A DNA stretch of 64,000 nucleotides from Vondammii sp040505895 (GCA_040505895.1 JBEVXU010000016.1:62001-126000); one strand, 5' to 3'. Numbered from the stretch's first letter, positions 51,701 through 63,203 are shown. Notes: generated from the letters alone by a model not told the origin. Made by a program: numbers and translations.

Positions 51701-53087
51701 GCAGCATCTTCCTTGTTGAGTTGTTGTGGTGCTTCCCAATTTCTGACATCGATCTTGCCGGTGACAGCTGCGGATACTAGGGCTGTGCGGCGTTCATTGA
51801 TAATTCCGACAGCCTTCTCTGCTTTTGAAATCAATACACTAAATTTTTCCTTTTCAGAAAAGACATGTTCAATAATTTCTTTCTGTTCTGTCACACTAGG
51901 AAAAGCACCTGTTAGCTTGTTTACATCAGGCATACCTATTGTTTTCAGTGTCGCACCAAATGTATAGCGTTCCAATTCATCTTGCATAGCATAGAAAATA
52001 AGTAGCAAATATTCTGGTATGACTTTAGTTTCATCACAAATCCATGCTATGACATGTTGAGATACAGCCATCACTTCGATCGTGATTGCTGCCAGGCCTA
52101 TACTTGCATCTCTAGTAAAAACGACACACCTTTCCGGCAATCTTCTAGCCGATGAATTGGCCAACCCTTTATCATTTAAGTAAAAAGCAGTTTTCCTAAT
52201 ATAATCCACTCCCTTTAGTTGTGAAGAGTCATTAAGCGATACCCAAGGAATGTCACAATTTACCCAGTATTCTTCTTTTTTCTTGTCTGGAGTGTGACCA
52301 CTTGCCATTGTTGCAACTTGTTTTATCTTACAAACAGTCCAATGCTCCGGTACATCACCCAACCATTCAACTCCTGAGTCGCGCATGGGGGCATCGGGGT
52401 TAAGGCCTTTGGTGACGGCATGGCTAATCACCGCCTGGCGTTTCTCTTTTAGTAGCTTGATGAGCTGTTGTTGTTTTTCAATCAGGGTGTCGATTTTGGC
52501 GGTTTCGTGGTCGAGGAATCCTAGAATTAACTCCTGCTCATCTCTACTTGGCAATGGCAACACCAAGGCTTTTACGATACTCGAATTAAGCCCATGCATT
52601 ATCGAACCTTTACCAGAAACTTTGATCTGGTTTTCAATCTCATGGCACTCATCTATCAGCAATCTGAAAAATCCAGGAAGAATTTCAGACTCATTAACTC
52701 TTAACCGCAGCAAGTGAGAATCGATAATCCCAATCTCTGCATCATCTGGAACAAGATCGCACTTACCACTCGTACCCATCATTGTTATAAGTAGGTCATT
52801 AGTGAAAGCTTGATACACTTCCATTTCTTCAAACTTGTCCTTACTAATTCTTCTCTTACCTAATGAGAAATCTTTTTTTATGACATTCTCTTGACCATAT
52901 ACCCGAATACCAGAATCAACCATATCCTCAAGTTTCAATGCACTACCAAAAGGACCTATTTTTATTCCTTCTGCGCCATCCTTTAACAGATATCGAACCT
53001 GCTTTGTTTTCCACACAGAAGGCAAATCACCTAACATCTCAATCCCTGAATCCTTGTATTCAGGATAAGCCTGATACCTCCCCCCCA

Positions 53088-53088
<1 letters not shown>
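51697..53088 (-). CDS. hsdS: Type I restriction-modification specificity subunit HsdS
   Basis: The ATG at 53088 overlaps the hsdM stop by one base (TGATG); a GTG one codon earlier is possible. The 463-aa protein has two target recognition domains of HsdS type: TRD1 from MLGDLPSVWKTKQVRYLLKD and TRD2 from WLGDVPEHWTVCKIKQVATM. Each is followed by a conserved helix (PLPSRDEQELILGFLDHETA and KIDTLIEKQQQLIKLLKEKR; EKEKFSVLISKAEKAVGIIN and ERRTALVSAAVTGKIDVR). HsdS determines which bipartite DNA sequence is methylated and cut. The sequence recognised cannot be read from the protein. Confidence 0.93.
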
Positions 53089-55397
<2,309 letters not shown>

Positions 55398-55536
55398 TGA
55401 ATAGTTTTCCAGTGGAACATTTATTATTCTTCCTTTATCAATATTGGGCATAACGCCCCACCCTCATGAATAGGGTTGGTTATCCCACTTATCACCACTC
55501 CACCGCACATGACGACTGCAAGGTTATGGAGAGGTG

Positions 55537-56655
55537 CTAATCATCTTCCAGGGCAACGGCATAGCGTGTGCTGCGCCCACCGCCGGGTAGTTTTTTCAGG
55601 CACCCCTTGTGCAGCAGGTCGGCCAGGTCGCGGGTTGCGGTTGGTTTACTTACCTTAGCGAGTGCCCTGTATTTAGCGGCGTTGATACCTTCTATAAACT
55701 CTTCACCCGCATTGTCGAGCAGGCGGTTGAGCACCTTGATCTGGCGCTCGGTTAATATGGTTTGTGCATGATCTTGCCAGAAGCGGCTCTTGGCCAGTAC
55801 CCGCTGGAAACGGGCAAGCGCTTGTTGCATCGCCTCTTCCAGTACCAGCAGGAACCACTCAAGCCAGGGGGTGATATCAAGCGCCCCCTTTTGTGCCGCT
55901 TCGAGCTGGGTGTAGTACTCCTGTCGCCGGGCCATAATGGCAGCACTAAGAGAGTAGAAACGAATCGACTGCCCTTCGGTCTGGGCCAGAGCCATATCGG
56001 TCACTGCACGGGTGACGCGGCCATTGCCATCATCAAAGGGGTGTAGGGTAACCAGCCAAAGGTGGGCGATACCGGCTCGCAGTAGGGCATCCCCCCCTAC
56101 AGGGGAGTTGCCGAACCAATCGAGGTAGGCCTGCAACTCTTCTTCAAGCCGTTCGCGGGGTGGGGCCTCAAAGTGGATGGTGGGCCTGTCCACACGGCCG
56201 GAGACCACCTGCATCGGATCGTCACCACGTAGCGTGCCGATATTGATATCGGCAAGCGGGCCCGCGCCCTTGGGGAAGAGTGCCCCCTGCCAATCACAGA
56301 GGCGTTCCAGTGTCAGCGGCTCGGCGTAGTTTTGGGTGGCATTAAGCAACATGCCGACCAGTGCGTCAGTCTGCGGTGTAGCTTTGTCAGCCATACCGGC
56401 ACGGCTAAGCCCCAAGCGCCGGGCCACCGATGAGCGCACCGATTCGACATTCAGCGCTTCACCTTCGATCTGGCTGGTGCGGATGGCGTTCTGGATCAGG
56501 GCATCCATCTGTGCCTGCTGATCGAGCGCTTGTGATAACCCCTCTGATTGGCCGAGCAACTGCTCCTGCAACAGGCGTACAGCACCCAACCGGGGCTGCA
56601 GCCGTTCGCTTTGCCAGATAAAATTGGGCCAGTTTGGGCGTTCCCAGATATACAT
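55537..56655 (-). CDS. Fic family protein, class II (N-terminal inhibitory motif)
   Basis: The ATG at 56655 gives the usual start MYIWERPNWPNFIWQSERLQ; ten upstream codons in the frame are ignored. The 372-aa protein has an N-terminal DUF4172-like region, then TSQIEGE, which fits the class II inhibitory motif (S/T)xxxE(G/N). The active site HPFDDGNGRVTRAV (~202-215) is intact, and a C-terminal winged-helix segment (LTERQIKVLNRLLDN, KYRALAKVSKPTATRDLADL) completes it. Fic enzymes transfer AMP from ATP to target proteins. The inhibitory Glu would hold it off until triggered. A strong palindrome lies 35 bases upstream. A decayed copy is at 44665-44785. Confidence 0.92.
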   Translation of the reverse strand: MYIWERPNWPNFIWQSERLQPRLGAVRLLQEQLLGQSEGLSQALDQQAQMDALIQNAIRTSQIEGEALNVESVRSSVARRLGLSRAGMADKATPQTDALVGMLLNATQNYAEPLTLERLCDWQGALFPKGAGPLADINIGTLRGDDPMQVVSGRVDRPTIHFEAPPRERLEEELQAYLDWFGNSPVGGDALLRAGIAHLWLVTLHPFDDGNGRVTRAVTDMALAQTEGQSIRFYSLSAAIMARRQEYYTQLEAAQKGALDITPWLEWFLLVLEEAMQQALARFQRVLAKSRFWQDHAQTILTERQIKVLNRLLDNAGEEFIEGINAAKYRALAKVSKPTATRDLADLLHKGCLKKLPGGGRSTRYAVALEDD

Positions 56656-56688
56656 GAGCCGATTATTACGCCTTATTCGAATCAAATA

Positions 56689-56719
56689 ATGAGCCGAATA
56701 TAGCAGTTATTCGGCTCAT
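56689..56719. promoter_or_regulatory. Palindrome upstream of fic, probable operator
   Basis: ATGAGCCGAATA and TATTCGGCTCAT form a perfect 12-bp inverted repeat around 7 bases. A partial third copy of the arm (ATGAGCCGATTATT) overlaps the Fic start codon at 56654-56667. The protein's own winged-helix C-terminus makes autoregulation plausible. The rest of 56656-56828 shows no gene. Confidence 0.72.
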
Positions 56720-56828
56720 AGACTATCTGTTCCGTGTTTGGCTCACCCAGAAGGCACAATTAATCCGCTTCACCAAGCGTTGCACTCAATCATCAGCTTG
56801 GCGAATTGTGGGCGTCGATGAGGCCGGA

Positions 56829-57962
56829 TCATACTCTCTTGTAGGGTGAACCCTGCTCAAGCTGAGCCTTGTAGTCATCAATGGCCGTCTGTTCCCGCCG
56901 GAGAAAATCAGCAATCGCCTCAGAAAACTCGGGATGGCTGATCCAGTGGCTGGAGTAGGTGCGGGTGGGCAGAAATCCGCGCCAGATTTTGTGCTCGCCC
57001 TGGGCGCCGGGTTCAAAATGTTTAAGGCCGTTGGCAATACAGTATTCGATACCCTGGTAGAAACAGGTTTCGAAGTGGAGGTTGTCATACTCCTTGAGGC
57101 AGCCCCAGTGGCGGCCGTAGAGGGTGTCATCACTGCGTAGCATCCAGGCACCGGCCACGGCTTCATCGCCGTCATAGGCCAGTACCAGAATCACCTGCCG
57201 CCCCATCGCTTTTGCTGTCTCTTTGAAGAAACCGCTATTGAGGGTGGGCAGGCTGTAGCGCTGCTCGAATGGCACCTCGTACATACGGGCGAAGAGCTCC
57301 CAGTCAGCATCATCGACCTCATCTCCGTGGTAGAGCTGTAGGCGCAGGCCGCTCTCCGCCACCAAACGGCGTTCACGGCGTATGTTTTTGCGGCGCTTGG
57401 CGTTGAGTTCGGCGAGGAAGGCGTCGAAGTCGGCGTAGTCTCTGTTGTGCCAGTGAAACTGTACGTCGTTGCGTAGCATCAGTCCCATGGAGTGGTGTAG
57501 CCGACTCTCTTCTTCATCGATAAAGAGCCAGTGGAGTGATGAGGCCCCCACCTCCCCGGCCACCTCTATTGCTTTATCAAGAAGTGCTTGGGAGAGTTCG
57601 GCTGCCGGGAGTTCATCAGCCAATAGCATCCGCTGTCCGGTGACCGGGGCGTAGGGGATGGAGGAGACCAGTTTGGGGTAGTAAGCGAGACTCTGGCGTT
57701 GATAGGCCTGGGCCCAGGCGTGGTCAAAGACAAACTCGCCGTAGGAGTTATCTTTCAGGTAGAGGGGCATGGCGGCCACCAGCTGCTTACCCTCCCAGGC
57801 TGCCAGGTGCATTGGCCGCCAACCGAAGGTGGGTGAGGCGCAATTGTTGTGCTCCAGAGCGGCGAGAAAGGCGTGACGGAGAAACGGGTTGTGGCCCTTT
57901 ACCAGCCGGTCCCACTGCTCGGCGGGTACATCGTCGATGGTGGCGCAGACTTCAACTCTCAT
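56829..57962 (-). CDS. GNAT/FemAB-like acyltransferase (DUF482 family)
   Basis: The ATG at 57962 has GGAGAG eight bases upstream and lies inside the end of dinB (11-base overlap); a longer frame exists but lacks a site. The 377-aa protein matches the DUF482/peptidogalycan-biosynthesis FemAB-like family of GNAT fold: NPFLRHAFLAALEHNNCASP, TFGWRPMHLAAW, YPKLVSSIPYAPVTGQRML, RKNIRRERRLV, GRHWGCLKEYDNLHFETCFY, FEPGAQGEHKIWRGFLP. The substrate is unknown. Its overlap with dinB indicates cotranscription, although no functional link to DNA repair is known. Confidence 0.85.
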   Translation of the reverse strand: MRVEVCATIDDVPAEQWDRLVKGHNPFLRHAFLAALEHNNCASPTFGWRPMHLAAWEGKQLVAAMPLYLKDNSYGEFVFDHAWAQAYQRQSLAYYPKLVSSIPYAPVTGQRMLLADELPAAELSQALLDKAIEVAGEVGASSLHWLFIDEEESRLHHSMGLMLRNDVQFHWHNRDYADFDAFLAELNAKRRKNIRRERRLVAESGLRLQLYHGDEVDDADWELFARMYEVPFEQRYSLPTLNSGFFKETAKAMGRQVILVLAYDGDEAVAGAWMLRSDDTLYGRHWGCLKEYDNLHFETCFYQGIEYCIANGLKHFEPGAQGEHKIWRGFLPTRTYSSHWISHPEFSEAIADFLRREQTAIDDYKAQLEQGSPYKRV

Positions 57963-59139
57963 CGTTTGGGCTCTCCACGCCCAGGGCCAGTTTGTCACGG
58001 CCGAAGCGATCTTTTACCTGGTCGATGGCGGCGTAGAGTTGCTGTTGCCGCTGCCGTTCGGTTGGATCATCGAACAGGTCCCGCGCCGGCTCGCCCTCTT
58101 CCCAGCCGGTGATACCGAGGCCGATCAGCCGCACTGGTTTGCCGACCTGTCCACTGTCGTTGTAGAGCTGCCACGCCTGGGTGAAGAGGACGCTGTCTGC
58201 ATCTGTCGCCTCCGGTAGGCGGCATTGGCGGGTGAGGGTCTCAAATCCACCCAGCCGTAGCTTGAAGGTGACCACCCGCCCTTTCAATCCCTCCCTGCGG
58301 GCGGTGGCACCTACCTCTGATGAGAGCGTCCGTAGCCGTTCGCGCAGCAGCCGTGTGTCGGTGACATCCTGGTTGAATGTGGTCTCTTTGGAGATCGACT
58401 TTCTTCCTTCGGCCCCTCCCACCTGGTCTGATGCGATACCACGGGCCTGGTGATAGAGGTGTTCCCCTCCCCTGTTACCGAAGTAGTGCTGCAGTGACTC
58501 CAGGCTGTAGCCGCGCAGTTGGGCTACATTGCGTATTCCCAGGCGCTGTACTGTCTTTAGGGTCTGTTTCCCCACACCCCGCAGCCGTGACACTGGCATG
58601 GGGTCGAGAAAGGCGTAAACCTGCTCAGGAGGAACAAAGGTGAGCCCGTCGGGTTTGTTGAAATCGGAAGCCAGTTTTGCGATCAGTCGATTGGGACCGA
58701 TGCCGACCGAGCAGGTGAGATCCACTGCCGCTTTGACCTGTTGACGGACTCGCTCTCCGATCTGCCGGGGGGTGCCAAACAGCCGTTCAAGGCCGCTGAT
58801 ATCAACGTAGGCCTCATCCACTGAGACCTGCTCGATCACCGGGGATATCCCCTCCAGCGCCACCATCACCCGGCGGGAGGCCTCACTATAGCGCGCCATG
58901 GAGGGGCGCACATAGACCGCATCCGGGCAGCGGTGGTAGGCCTCGGAGATAGGCATGGCGGAGCGGATGCCGTAGCGGCGGGCCTCATAGGAGCAGGCGG
59001 CGACGACACCCCGCTTGCCGGGCTGCGCCCCAACGACCACGGGACGGCCAAGGTACTCAGGGTGATCGCGCTGCTCCACCGACGCAAAGAATGCATCCAT
59101 GTCGATGTGCATGATCCACCTGTGCACCACCTTGCCCAT
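57952..59139 (-). CDS. dinB: DNA polymerase IV (DinB)
   Basis: The 395-aa protein is a Y-family translesion polymerase. The catalytic acidic residues lie in HIDMDAFFASVEQRD and SVDEAYVDISG; CSVGIGPNRLIAKLASDFNKP and the HhH region GVGKQTLKTVQRLGIRNVAQL follow. A little-finger domain starts near GRKSISKETTFNQD. It extends primers past lesions with low fidelity. An ATG at 59112 (MHIDMDAFF) is an alternative start, with a short-spaced AGGTGG. The length is ~40 residues more than E. coli DinB, mainly a C-terminal tail without an obvious QL-type clamp-binding end (ends GVESPNDES). It is preceded by a small unknown gene and followed by the GNAT gene. Confidence 0.95.
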   Translation of the reverse strand: MGKVVHRWIMHIDMDAFFASVEQRDHPEYLGRPVVVGAQPGKRGVVAACSYEARRYGIRSAMPISEAYHRCPDAVYVRPSMARYSEASRRVMVALEGISPVIEQVSVDEAYVDISGLERLFGTPRQIGERVRQQVKAAVDLTCSVGIGPNRLIAKLASDFNKPDGLTFVPPEQVYAFLDPMPVSRLRGVGKQTLKTVQRLGIRNVAQLRGYSLESLQHYFGNRGGEHLYHQARGIASDQVGGAEGRKSISKETTFNQDVTDTRLLRERLRTLSSEVGATARREGLKGRVVTFKLRLGGFETLTRQCRLPEATDADSVLFTQAWQLYNDSGQVGKPVRLIGLGITGWEEGEPARDLFDDPTERQRQQQLYAAIDQVKDRFGRDKLALGVESPNDES

Positions 59140-59160
59140 AATGCCGCTATGGCTTCCTCT

Positions 59161-59421
59161 CTACTCCCCGGTGGGGCGGTCGGCAATAACCTCTTCAAAT
59201 AGCGCAGCGGCAGCTTCCATCTCCTGATTTCTCACCGCCTTACCCAGATCATTGAGCTTAAACGACAACTCCTCGTCATGGAGTTGTGAGATGACATAGC
59301 GCTTGTAGGAAACCACGGCATCATCGAACTCCATGCCGCTGATGGCACCGGGAGATTCGATAAAACTACGCCCCTGCTGAAGAAATTTTTCAAAGGGTTT
59401 GTATTCGGCTTTTAGGGACAT
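59161..59421 (-). CDS. Uncharacterised 86-aa protein upstream of dinB
   Basis: A short, mostly helical, acidic protein (MSLKAEYKPFEKFLQQGRSF, ending EEVIADRPTGE) without signal peptide or membrane segment. It is followed by dinB after 21 bases on the same strand, so the three genes down to 56829 probably form an operon. No family is recognised. Regular amino-acid composition and operon spacing support it as a real gene. Confidence 0.6.
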   Translation of the reverse strand: MSLKAEYKPFEKFLQQGRSFIESPGAISGMEFDDAVVSYKRYVISQLHDEELSFKLNDLGKAVRNQEMEAAAALFEEVIADRPTGE

Positions 59422-59501
59422 AAGGTTCTCACTACAGAATTAATAAGCTATAGGTTAAATGAAACTTAACTTAAGCAGAGTATTCCCATGGAATATCTAT
59501 C

Positions 59502-59531
59502 CCGTCATTCCGGCGTAGGCCGGGATGACGG
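59502..59531. repeat. CCGTCATTCCGGC hairpin repeat
   Basis: CCGTCATTCCGGC and GCCGGGATGACGG pair around a 4-base loop and a TTTTTT run follows on the plus strand, giving it a terminator look. However, no plus-strand gene ends before it, and this is a well known dispersed proteobacterial repeat. It lies between two divergent genes in the gap 59422-59711, which otherwise shows nothing. Confidence 0.6.
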
Positions 59532-59711
59532 TTTTTTGAGCTTAAGTGTTAGTACCATTCGGGTATGTGCTGAAAATAGTGGTGACGGGGTGGGAATGCA
59601 AGAAGATTGTGACCATTTGAACATTGTTGAATTTCACCGCAACAGAAGCACCTTTAGAAAAGCTCTGGTAGATTAGAGCGGATACACCCCAACAACCGTC
59701 AGGCGCCTCAG

Positions 59712-60422
59712 ATGTCGACCTTCCATTTTCAGCAGTTTTCAGTGGTTCAGAACGTCTCTGGAATGAAGGTCTGTACCGATGCCACCCTGTTTGGTGCGAT
59801 GGCTCCGGTATCTGGTGGTGAACGGGTGCTGGATATCGGCACAGGCACCGGCCTGCTCTCATTGATGGCCGCTCAGTTGGGGGCAGACAGCATCACCGCT
59901 GTTGAGATCACCAGTGATGCCTACCACGAGGCCGTAGACAACTTTACCGCCTCCCCCTGGTCAGACAGGCTTCGGGCCGTGCACGGTGATGTGGGGGATT
60001 TTGCCCGTGCCACCGAGGAGAGGTATGACCTGATCATCTGCAACCCGCCCTTCTTCGAGGATCACATGAAAGCGGCCACCGCCATACGAAGTACCGCCCG
60101 CCATACCGACCAGCTCCCCTTCCCCAACCTGATTACGGCGGTGGACAAATTGCTCACCGACGTGGGGCTCCTCTACCTGCTGCTTCCTATTCATGCAGTG
60201 GAAAGGTTCTGCCGATTGACCGCTGTAGAGGGGATTCATTTGGTCAATAGAACAGACATCCGTGGTTACCATCGCAACAGCGCGAAGGTGAGTGCGCTCA
60301 CCTTCCGTCGCAAACCCATGGCTTTCGTCAGCCGGTTGCTGACCATCTACCGTGAAGAGCGGGTGTACTCTGATGCGAGCGAGCGTTATCTGGTGGATTT
60401 CCTGTTACGTTTTAAGAAGTAA
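59712..60422 (+). CDS. trmN6: tRNA1(Val) (adenine(37)-N6)-methyltransferase TrmN6
   Basis: The 236-aa protein is a Rossmann-fold SAM methyltransferase with FHFQQFSVVQNVSGMKVCTD at the N-terminus (E. coli YfiC has a similar FxFKQFxVxHDRCAMKVGTD). Motif I is VLDIGTGTGLLSLMAAQLG, motif II ITAVEITSDAY and catalytic NPPFFEDH. It methylates A37 of tRNA-Val. The C-terminal YSDASERYLVDFLLRFK corresponds to the family ending. It is transcribed apart from its neighbours. Confidence 0.9.
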   Translation: MSTFHFQQFSVVQNVSGMKVCTDATLFGAMAPVSGGERVLDIGTGTGLLSLMAAQLGADSITAVEITSDAYHEAVDNFTASPWSDRLRAVHGDVGDFARATEERYDLIICNPPFFEDHMKAATAIRSTARHTDQLPFPNLITAVDKLLTDVGLLYLLLPIHAVERFCRLTAVEGIHLVNRTDIRGYHRNSAKVSALTFRRKPMAFVSRLLTIYREERVYSDASERYLVDFLLRFKK

Positions 60423-60520
60423 CTGATACTGGCTATCTATCCAGCCGAGTGGCTTTTCGGTACATTAGGAGCCACTGGGCAGGCATACGCTCCAGCTTCC
60501 AATAACAATTAGGATCACCA

Positions 60521-61801
60521 ATGAATGCCGTTTTCTTTGCTCTTGTTCTTATCGCCTTTTTAACGGCTGCCTGGAACCAGTTCGGTGCGACAGGTGATGT
60601 CACGCCAATGGATGCACTCTCCAAAGCGATGATCGATTCAGCGGGTGGTGCTGTTGAGTTGGCAATTGGGCTGGTGGGTGTCATGGCGCTCTTTCTTGGC
60701 TTGATGAAGATCGCCGAAGAGGGTGGATTGCTGACCATTTTGGCGCGATTGATTCGTCCCCTGATGGTCAGGCTGTTTCCCGATGTACCGCCAGAGCACC
60801 CGGCGATGGGGGCGATGATCCTGAATATGTCGGCAAATATTCTAGGACTTGGGAATGCGGCAACGCCCTTTGGTATCCGCGCCATGCAGGAGCTAAACAA
60901 GCTCAACCCCATCAAGGGCACCGCCACCGATTCCATGGTGCTGTTTCTTGCCATCAACACCTCAAGTATCACCCTGCTGCCCACCGGCGTAATCGCCCTG
61001 CGTGCCTCTGCGGGTTCTGTTGACCCGGCGGCGATACTACCGACAACACTGTTTGCCACGGTCTGCTCCACCGCCATCGCGATTATCGCAGCACTGACCT
61101 ATCGCCACTTCTTCCCTGCCAAGAGGGGGGATGATGCCGACGCAGAGCATATCGACACTGATGAGACCAGTTCCCCCTCTGAACCCCCTGATCAGCATGA
61201 AGGCTATTCACCTTGGGTCTCTTATGCCGTTCTGGTGGGTTTTCTCTGCCTGATTCCGCTAACTGTGCTCTATGGCGACGTTATCTCCCCCTGGATATTG
61301 CCGGGGCTTATGCTCAGCTTTCTGCTCTTTGGACTGCTCCGTGGTGTCAAGATTTATGAGGCCTTTGTCGAAGGTGCCAAAGAGGGCTTTCAGGTGGCAC
61401 TGAAGATCATCCCCTACCTGGTGGCCATACTGGTGGCTGTGGGCATGTTCAGGGCCAGCGGTGCTCTCGATTGGCTGGTGGGCGGACTGGGGAGTGTCAC
61501 CTCCCCCATGGGGATGCCGGCAGAGGCACTGCCTATGGCGCTGCTGAGGCCGCTTTCAGGTTCAGGCGCCTATGGCGTGATGGCCTCGATCATCAATGAC
61601 CCGGCGATTGGACCCGACAGCTACACCGGTTATCTGGTATCGACACTGCAGGGTTCAACGGAGACCACCTTCTACGTGCTGGCAGTCTATTTCGGCGCAG
61701 TGCAGATTCGCCGTATCCGTCACGCCCTGGCGGTGGGGCTGACGGCGGATCTGGCAGGGGTGATCGCGGCAGTAGTGGCTGTGAGCTTTTTATTGGGCTG
61801 A
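60521..61801 (+). CDS. Fused SpmA-SpmB nucleoside-recognition domain membrane protein
   Basis: The 426-aa inner-membrane protein joins two Gate (nucleoside-recognition) domains. The N-terminal half (~1-200) is SpmA-like: MDALSKAMIDSAGGAVELAI, MILNMSANILGLGNAATPFG and INTSSITLLPTGVIALR. The C-terminal half (~230-426) is SpmB-like: FVEGAKEGFQVALKIIPYLV and TLQGSTETTFYVLAVYFGAV. A hydrophilic, very acidic linker of about 30 residues (DDADAEHIDTDETSSPSEPP) connects them. In Bacillus the separate proteins act in spore core dehydration. In non-sporulating proteobacteria the transported molecule is unknown. Confidence 0.9.
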   Translation: MNAVFFALVLIAFLTAAWNQFGATGDVTPMDALSKAMIDSAGGAVELAIGLVGVMALFLGLMKIAEEGGLLTILARLIRPLMVRLFPDVPPEHPAMGAMILNMSANILGLGNAATPFGIRAMQELNKLNPIKGTATDSMVLFLAINTSSITLLPTGVIALRASAGSVDPAAILPTTLFATVCSTAIAIIAALTYRHFFPAKRGDDADAEHIDTDETSSPSEPPDQHEGYSPWVSYAVLVGFLCLIPLTVLYGDVISPWILPGLMLSFLLFGLLRGVKIYEAFVEGAKEGFQVALKIIPYLVAILVAVGMFRASGALDWLVGGLGSVTSPMGMPAEALPMALLRPLSGSGAYGVMASIINDPAIGPDSYTGYLVSTLQGSTETTFYVLAVYFGAVQIRRIRHALAVGLTADLAGVIAAVVAVSFLLG

Positions 61802-61819
61802 TATTGTTTTACCGGGCTA

Positions 61820-61953
61820 TGTACAACAACCCTGAGAATTATCGCGATTGAAAAAAGTTGCATTTGTAGGAGCGAATTTGCTCGCGAAGAACCTGCTGCG
61901 GAGCCAGTCGCGAACAAGTTCGCTTCTACAATTGGTTTCAGGATTATTGTGCA
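61820..61953 (+). repeat. MITE-like palindromic element, copy D (134 bp)
   Basis: Ends are TGTACAACAACCCTGAG and (other strand) TGCACAATAATCCTGAA. Inside, TTGTAGGAGCGAATTTG and CAAGTTCGCTTCTACAA enclose CTCGCGAAGAAC and GTCGCGAAC. It shares GAAAAAAGT before the first module with copy A and has the same orientation. It lies between the convergent ends of the spmAB and cytochrome c genes. Confidence 0.8.
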
Positions 61954-61973
61954 GAACCCGTTTTCAGTTTAAA

Positions 61974-62381
61974 TCACTTCACCCCATGCATCTTCTGGAA
62001 GTGCTCTGTATACCATTTGGGCTCAGTGAAATCGGCATCATAGATAAAGGCGGCAACTGCATTACGATCACTCTCTGAGAGATCGACCGGCGGCATCACT
62101 TTGAAACGCCTGATAGCTCCAAACATCAAAGATTTTTCAACATCCTGTGTCTCCAGCCAGGAAGAGAGGCGCATTATAAAATCATCCCTGTCTGGATTAG
62201 GCCCCAGGTAGTGATTTTTTACAGCAAAGATGGGCGGTGCAACCATATCCGGGCTGCGGTCAAACTTATGGCAGGCCATACAGACGGTGGTAAATATCTC
62301 TTTACCCCTCTCACCCTCTTCCGCCGAAACGGAAAACGCTAACGGTAACAACAGAGCGGTAAATAAAATAATCTTCTTCAT
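61974..62381 (-). CDS. Periplasmic class I cytochrome c
   Basis: The 135-aa protein has a signal peptide (MKKIILFTALLLPLAFSVSA), one haem c site CMACH (residues 34-38) and a probable axial Met at 96 in FKVMPPVDLSESDRNAVAAF. That arrangement is a small monohaem c-type cytochrome of the cytochrome c class I fold. The segment around residue 54-70 (VKNHYLGPNPDRDDFIMRLS) is longer than in typical c5. An electron-transfer role in the periplasm is clear; its partners are not in the window. Confidence 0.88.
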   Translation of the reverse strand: MKKIILFTALLLPLAFSVSAEEGERGKEIFTTVCMACHKFDRSPDMVAPPIFAVKNHYLGPNPDRDDFIMRLSSWLETQDVEKSLMFGAIRRFKVMPPVDLSESDRNAVAAFIYDADFTEPKWYTEHFQKMHGVK

Positions 62382-62418
62382 CTATTTGTTTCCATGGAAT
62401 TATTAAAGTGGTTAACAG

Positions 62419-62466
62419 GTCACGCCGCCTACACGTCGCCAAAGGGCAACGTGTAGACGGCGTGAC
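62419..62466 (-). terminator. Long hairpin downstream of the Spy/CpxP-like gene
   Basis: GTCACGCCGCCTACACGT pairs with ACGTGTAGACGGCGTGAC with one mismatch over 18 bases. It starts about 28 bases beyond the stop codon of the Spy/CpxP-like gene and lies before the cytochrome gene on the same strand. No strong T-run follows on the minus strand, so it could stabilise mRNA or act as a terminator. Confidence 0.5.
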
Positions 62467-62493
62467 TATGTTTCACTCACATCATACTTGGTA

Positions 62494-63102
62494 TCAGTGC
62501 AGACGTCCCATCCCACCCATACGGCCAAGCAGTGCTTTCTGATCCTCTGTCAGGGTGGTGTTAAGGTTGCTGATTGCATCAGCCATTACTGTCATATGGC
62601 CTGCTCTCTCACGCATCAGCTTGACCCGATCTTCAACTGACAGTGACATCATGGCGCCACGCTGCTTTGAACGATTCCCCATTGCAGCGGACTTGTTGGC
62701 GATCGCTTGTTCAAATGCATTCCAGGCAGGCTCCTGCTCGGTGGTAATCTGTAGCTGAGTCTTCAACGCCTCCAGACGCGTGGCACTGTTTGCACCGGGA
62801 CCGCCCTGCATACCACCAAATTTATTGCCACCGCCATGACCATGACCATGACGGCCCTTGGTAGCACAACCCGCACCTTGGCCTCCATTGGCCCCGTAGC
62901 CTTTGGCGGACTGCATTGGGCAGCCTCCCATGCCCGGACCATAACCTTGTGGATTCATCTGCCCATAGCCTTGGCCCTGCATCGGATTGTTCCGATAGCA
63001 GTTGCCACCCCAGCCACCATGAGCCGATACCCATGAGACAGCCGTAAAGGTAATGCCGGTTGCAGCGATAGCCGCGAGAAGAATTTTACTTGAACGTTTC
63101 AT
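62494..63102 (-). CDS. Periplasmic Spy/CpxP-like (LTxxQ) protein
   Basis: The 202-aa protein has a signal peptide (LLAAIAATGITFTAVSWVSA). A Gly/Gln/Tyr/Met/Cys/His-rich middle follows (QGYGQMNPQGYGPGMGG, KGRHGHGHGGGNKFGG) that could bind metal. A helical C-terminal half has the Spy/CpxP pattern: LEALKTQLQITTEQEPAWNA, AFEQAIANKSAAM, MSLSVEDRVKLMRERAGHMT, and LTEDQKALL near the end (LTxxQ). Spy and CpxP are ATP-independent periplasmic chaperones or stress sensors. It is divergent from an OmpR-type regulator, as cpxP is from cpxRA. Confidence 0.87.
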   Translation of the reverse strand: MKRSSKILLAAIAATGITFTAVSWVSAHGGWGGNCYRNNPMQGQGYGQMNPQGYGPGMGGCPMQSAKGYGANGGQGAGCATKGRHGHGHGGGNKFGGMQGGPGANSATRLEALKTQLQITTEQEPAWNAFEQAIANKSAAMGNRSKQRGAMMSLSVEDRVKLMRERAGHMTVMADAISNLNTTLTEDQKALLGRMGGMGRLH

Positions 63103-63203
63103 GTTGTACTCCTTTGGAAATAATCAGCAGCCCGAGTTCTCTCTTGGCCTGTCTATATCAAAGCACCAGAATGTAACGCTCCGGTTTCAGCGGGGGACAA
63201 TTT

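Noticed and set aside
59502..59531. Hairpin with T-run as an intrinsic terminator
   Set aside because: No gene is transcribed towards it on the plus strand; it is a common dispersed repeat.
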